This document shows positions 60,459 through 64,000 of a stretch of DNA of 64,000 nucleotides, in pieces; within the stretch, counting starts at the first letter, position 1; each line of letters begins with the position of its first letter. The notes below the pieces were generated by a model that worked only from the letters and a program-made list of their open reading frames with translations, was not told where the DNA came from and ran no database searches. Source of the stretch: an uncultured Acetatifactor sp. Lineage in GTDB: Bacteria > Bacillota > Clostridia > Lachnospirales > Lachnospiraceae. A program made the position numbers and the translations under genes. The stretch spans positions 1-64,000 of the forward strand of contig CAJTOJ010000014.1 of NCBI GenBank assembly GCA_910577665.1. The letters are read 5' to 3'.

Positions 60459-63119
60459 GTGGGTTTGAAGGAAAAGCGGAAAATAAATAATTTCATATTG
60501 CCAGTGCTATCCCTGGTTGGTCTGCTCCTTTTCCTTGTGGCTGGGGGAAGCTATTTTACTGGATACCTGCAGGATCAGATCTTCAAAGAGCGTACTACCC
60601 AGCTCAATGAGATCACATCCCAGGTGCGTGCCAATCTGGGGAATGCGCTGGATTTCCACTGGAATTACCTGGTCTGTGCGGTGAATCTGCTAAAGGGACA
60701 GGAATTTGTCTCTGTGGAGGAGGTGTCCCGGGTCATGGGGGAAACGCAAGCGGTGATGGAAACAGACCAGTATGATGCTACGCTGGTGATGCTGGACAGC
60801 CAGGGGAATTGCTATGATGCTGCCGGGAAACATGGTGTCTGGTCGGATATTGACATGATCTCCGGCGGAGAGGACAGGTATACCTTTATTTCCGACAGCT
60901 CCATTTACCAGGGCAGCTACTGGGCTTTTGTACAGAAGCTGGATAAACCCCTTCAGATGGAAGGAACCAGTACCAGCTTCACCCATGTGCTTCTTCTGAA
61001 GGATGTGCAGTCTATCACCCGGTATTATGATAGTGCCGCCTATGGGAGCCAGAATGAGACCTATATTTTGAAGAGTAATGGCACGCGGATGCATGATGAC
61101 ACTTCCCGGAAGAGAACCATCCAGGCCTACAATGTGCTCAAGGTACTGGAGGAGATGGAAGGGCAGGCGATCCGGGATATTAGGGCGGCCATAGGAGAAC
61201 AGAGGACAATCAGTACAAATTTCAAGTATAATGGAAGGGAATATTATTATTGCCTTACATCACTGACAGAGTATGACACATTGCTGCTGTTCCTGATACC
61301 TGCGGAGTATGTGGCTTCGGGAACTGTGGAAATGGTGGAAACCATTATAAGGATGCTGCTGGCCCTGTCCTTATCCCTGCTGCTGTTACTGATTCTGGTG
61401 GCGGTATCTATAACCAGACAACAGAGCAGCGCAAGGCTGTTCAGGCAGGAGCAGGAGAACCTGCGCAGGCAGGAAGAGCTGAATGGGAAACTGGAAGAGA
61501 CCAATGCCATGCTGGCACGGTCCAAAGAGACAGCAGAGCAGGCTTTCCGGATCGCAGAGGAGGCCAACAAGGCCAAAAGCTCTTTCCTTTCCAACATGAG
61601 CCATGATATCCGTACGCCAATGAACGCCATTGTAGGATTTGCCACCTTGTTAGCCAGGGATGCGGAGAATCCGGAGAAGGTGCGGGAATATACCAGGAAA
61701 ATCACTGTTTCCAGCCAGCACCTGCTGGGGTTGATCAACGACATCCTGGATATCAGCAAGATCGAAGCAGGCAAAACAGTGCTGAATCTGTCCGATGAAA
61801 ATATTGTGGATCTGGTGGAGAACATTGACTCCATTATCCGCCCCCAGATGAAAGCGAAAGGACATACCTTTGAGGTGTACAGCAGGGACATCCGGCATGA
61901 GCAGGTGATCATGGATAAGCTCCGTCTGAACCAGATCCTGCTGAATCTGCTGTCCAATGCAGTAAAATACACGCCGGAAGGAGGCAATGTGACACTGACT
62001 GTCCAGGAACTGCCAAAACATGCCAGACAGCTGGCCCATTTCCGGTTTGTGGTGGCTGATGACGGTTATGGCATGAGTGAGGAGTACCAGCAGAAGATCT
62101 TCCAGGCCTTTACCAGGGAGGAGGACAGTGTCACCAACAAGATCCAGGGAACCGGCCTGGGAATGGCCATCACCAAGAACCTGCTGGACTTAATGGGCGG
62201 GAAGATCACAGTGGCAAGCCAGAAGGGAAAAGGATCTGTCTTCACGGTGGAACTGGAACTACAGATCAGCGAACAGGCTGTTGACCAGGGCTTCTGGGAG
62301 AAACATGGGATCACCAGACTTCTGGCAGTGGATGACGAGGAAGTCATCTGCCAGAATATCCAGATAACCATGGAAGGAACCGGCGTGACAGTGGACTATG
62401 CCCTGGATGGACATACCGCAGTGGACATGGCCAAGCAGGCTGAAGAGGAGGGACGGCCTTACCATATTGTCCTGCTGGACTGGAAGATGCCAGGGATAGA
62501 CGGAGTGGATACAGCAAAGAGTATCCGCAGGGAGATCCCCAAAGAGATTCCCATTCTGGTCCTGACCAGCTATGACTGGCCGGAGATCGAGGAGGCAGCC
62601 AGGGAGGCAGGGGTGAATGCGTTCCTTTCCAAGCCCTTCTTCCTTACCAGCTTCCGGCAGAAGGTGGATGCGGTCCTGGGGCATGAGGAGAATACCCCGC
62701 CGAAGGAGACAGTGGAACAGAGCATCCTGCATGGGATGCATATCCTGGTGGCAGAAGACAATGAGATCAATGCGGAGATCCTGGGAGAACTGCTTGACAT
62801 GGCAGGTGCTTCCTGCGACATCTGTGAAAACGGAAAACTTGCAGTGGAAGCTTTTGAGAAGTCGATCCCGGGACAATACCAGCTTGTGCTGATGGATGTG
62901 CAGATGCCGGTGATGAACGGCTATGAAGCCACAAAGGCGATCCGGGATCTGGGCCACCCGCTGGCATTGAAGATTCCGATCATTGCCATGACTGCAAATG
63001 CTTTCGCGGAAGATATCAGGGATGCCCTGGAGGCCGGGATGAACGCCCATGTGGCCAAACCAGTTGACATGGCGGTGCTGGAACAGACGGTGAAGGCAGT
63101 TCTGGGAGAGATGGCATGA
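60459..63119 (+). CDS. Hybrid sensor histidine kinase with two receiver domains
   Basis: 886 residues. Membrane span at about 10-34 (ILPVLSLVGLLLFLVAGG), an extracytoplasmic sensor domain of about 250 residues, a second span near 290-312 (LLALSLSLLLLLILVAV), then a coiled coil and HisKA with H382 in FLSNMSHDIRTPMN, an ATPase domain (LLNLLSNAVKYTPEGG, DDGYGMSEEY, GTGLGMAI), receiver 1 (phospho-acceptor D674 in LLDWKMP) and receiver 2 (D813 in MDVQMPVMNG). No HAMP or output domain is seen. GTG at 60459 is the start. The pair of upstream lipoproteins probably feeds its sensor domain. The response partner is not in the window. Confidence 0.88.
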   Translation: MGLKEKRKINNFILPVLSLVGLLLFLVAGGSYFTGYLQDQIFKERTTQLNEITSQVRANLGNALDFHWNYLVCAVNLLKGQEFVSVEEVSRVMGETQAVMETDQYDATLVMLDSQGNCYDAAGKHGVWSDIDMISGGEDRYTFISDSSIYQGSYWAFVQKLDKPLQMEGTSTSFTHVLLLKDVQSITRYYDSAAYGSQNETYILKSNGTRMHDDTSRKRTIQAYNVLKVLEEMEGQAIRDIRAAIGEQRTISTNFKYNGREYYYCLTSLTEYDTLLLFLIPAEYVASGTVEMVETIIRMLLALSLSLLLLLILVAVSITRQQSSARLFRQEQENLRRQEELNGKLEETNAMLARSKETAEQAFRIAEEANKAKSSFLSNMSHDIRTPMNAIVGFATLLARDAENPEKVREYTRKITVSSQHLLGLINDILDISKIEAGKTVLNLSDENIVDLVENIDSIIRPQMKAKGHTFEVYSRDIRHEQVIMDKLRLNQILLNLLSNAVKYTPEGGNVTLTVQELPKHARQLAHFRFVVADDGYGMSEEYQQKIFQAFTREEDSVTNKIQGTGLGMAITKNLLDLMGGKITVASQKGKGSVFTVELELQISEQAVDQGFWEKHGITRLLAVDDEEVICQNIQITMEGTGVTVDYALDGHTAVDMAKQAEEEGRPYHIVLLDWKMPGIDGVDTAKSIRREIPKEIPILVLTSYDWPEIEEAAREAGVNAFLSKPFFLTSFRQKVDAVLGHEENTPPKETVEQSILHGMHILVAEDNEINAEILGELLDMAGASCDICENGKLAVEAFEKSIPGQYQLVLMDVQMPVMNGYEATKAIRDLGHPLALKIPIIAMTANAFAEDIRDALEAGMNAHVAKPVDMAVLEQTVKAVLGEMA

Positions 63120-63224
63120 CAAAGCCGGATGGCAGAAAGCCCAGATGTGCACCACAGGATGTACGGATGATGAATAGAAAATGCAAGCTGATCTATAAAA
63201 AAAGGCAGAAAGGGGACACCTACA

Positions 63225-64000
63225 ATGAGAGTACTGATGTTTGACATTGACACATTGCGGGCAGACCATATGGGCTGCTATGGCTACGGCAGGGATACCA
63301 CACCGGTGATGGACCAGGTGGCAAGGGAAGGGGTGCGGTTTGATGACTATTATTGTCCCAATGCACCGTGTCTGCCTTCCCGGGCGTCCATGATCAGTGG
63401 CCAGTATGGCATTCACAATGGGATCGTAGGGCATGGGGGAACTGCAGCGGACATGCGTCTCCAGGGCAGTACCAGGAGTTTTACCGATGACATGTCGGAA
63501 AACGGCCTGTTCATGCAATTTCGACGGGCAGGAATGCGCACAGTGTCCTTCTCCACTTTTGCGGAGCGGCACAGTGCATGGTGGTTCAATGCAGGCTTCC
63601 ATGAATGCTACAACGTGGGATGCCGGGGTGCAGAGTCTGCCGAGATGGTGACACCCCGTGTGCTGGAATGGCTGGAGAAAAACGGGGAACAGGACAACTG
63701 GATGATGCATGTGCATTTCTGGGATCCCCACACCCCATACAGGACACCAGCAGATTACAGATGTCCCCTGGAGGGTACATCCATGCCGGATGACTGGATC
63801 ACACAGGAGATCTTTGAAGAACATCTGCGTCATATAGGTCCCCATGGTGCCAACGAAATCAATATGTGGAATGATGATCATTTTGCTGCCTGGCCGAAGC
63901 ATCCGGGCAGGCTGGATACGCTGGCGCAGGCAAAAGAATTCCTGGACCAGTATGACTATGGGGTACGGTATACGGATGATAATATTGGCAGGATACTGGG
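63225..64000 (+). CDS. Type I sulfatase (partial, cut by window edge)
   Basis: The plus strand reads from ATG 63225 (AAAGGGGA just upstream) to the window edge, 258 codons without a stop. MRVLMFDIDTLRADHMGCYG (metal-binding Asp pair) and CLPSRASMISG (C49 becomes formylglycine) are the sulfatase signatures, and HFWDPHTPY is a later active-site segment. No signal peptide is seen at the N-terminus, so it is probably cytosolic; the Cys-type needs an anaerobic maturase such as AslB, not in this window. It removes sulfate esters from sugars or glycosaminoglycans. A large minus-strand frame opposite is a shadow. Confidence 0.88.
   Translation, partial: MRVLMFDIDTLRADHMGCYGYGRDTTPVMDQVAREGVRFDDYYCPNAPCLPSRASMISGQYGIHNGIVGHGGTAADMRLQGSTRSFTDDMSENGLFMQFRRAGMRTVSFSTFAERHSAWWFNAGFHECYNVGCRGAESAEMVTPRVLEWLEKNGEQDNWMMHVHFWDPHTPYRTPADYRCPLEGTSMPDDWITQEIFEEHLRHIGPHGANEINMWNDDHFAAWPKHPGRLDTLAQAKEFLDQYDYGVRYTDDNIGRIL

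Noticed and set aside
62259..63902. A 547-codon open frame on the minus strand
   Set aside because: It is opposite the histidine kinase receivers and the sulfatase, both with clear active-site motifs. The frame has a His/Cys-rich composition typical of antisense shadows.

Overview
The window looks like chromosome of an anaerobic, spore-forming Firmicute of the Lachnospiraceae type. The evidence is a GerA-type spore germination protein, a YtaF-like sporulation protein, rubrerythrin and high-molecular-weight rubredoxin under a PerR-like regulator, many carbohydrate genes, strong AGGAGG-type ribosome sites and a moderately GC-rich backbone. The genus cannot be fixed from sequence alone. I count about 46 protein genes, three intact tRNAs, two tRNA 3' fragments and two gene remnants.

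Left edge (1-4406): the first ~530 bases are the end of an integrated element. It stops at a truncated tRNA-Leu(UAA) 3' end that acts as the attachment site. Next comes an AT-rich operon with an ABC ATPase, a large permease, a DUF1648 peptide, an ArsR repressor and an SdpI-like protein, which looks like an acquired peptide-toxin resistance cassette.

4783-20320: a HipA-fold-like protein, a DUF4091 (GH123-like) protein, cardiolipin synthase, a three-gene extracytoplasmic thiol-redox set (TlpA-like lipoprotein, CD1871A-like CXXC peptide, 4Fe-4S membrane protein), a PL22 oligogalacturonate lyase, an acetyltransferase, a giant Lhr-type helicase, a DUF3048 lipoprotein and a DUF3810 membrane metalloprotease-like protein.

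20328-26026: a tRNA operon (Phe-Gly-Gly), then a divergent four-gene module. It holds an SF2 helicase on the minus strand and, on the plus strand, an unknown protein plus two different BREX-type (DUF2791/BrxD-like) ATPases. No methylase, PglZ or nuclease lies beside it. This is the best candidate here for an undescribed, possibly defensive, system.

26045-42333: spore genes, a deacetylase-like protein, a UPF0340 protein, murG, a TSCPD protein, an AraC regulator divergent from a GH4 alpha-galacturonidase-like gene, a repeat-tailed membrane protein, a D-2-hydroxyacid dehydrogenase, GtrA, the mtnN/luxS pair (AI-2 production), an XRE regulator and glycogen debranching enzyme.

42635-53752: a complete sugar ABC transporter operon (ATPase, two permeases, solute-binding lipoprotein) with a highly structured element between the permeases and the binding protein; an OB-fold-like lipoprotein; DUF2971; NUDIX; GH36 alpha-galactosidase.

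53933-64000: remnants of an old mobile element (frameshifted rep gene plus a tRNA-Lys-like fragment), the PerR oxygen-defence cluster, a riboswitch-like leader, and an unusual signalling set: two lipoproteins that fuse a solute-binding domain to a 5'-nucleotidase-C-like domain, followed by a hybrid histidine kinase and a sulfatase that runs off the window.

Two families of small dispersed intergenic repeats run through the window. One is MITE-like, with about 11-base terminal inverted repeats and a 9-base target duplication at its best copy. The other is a hairpin-rich element bounded by GTTCAGCC/GGCTGAAC.
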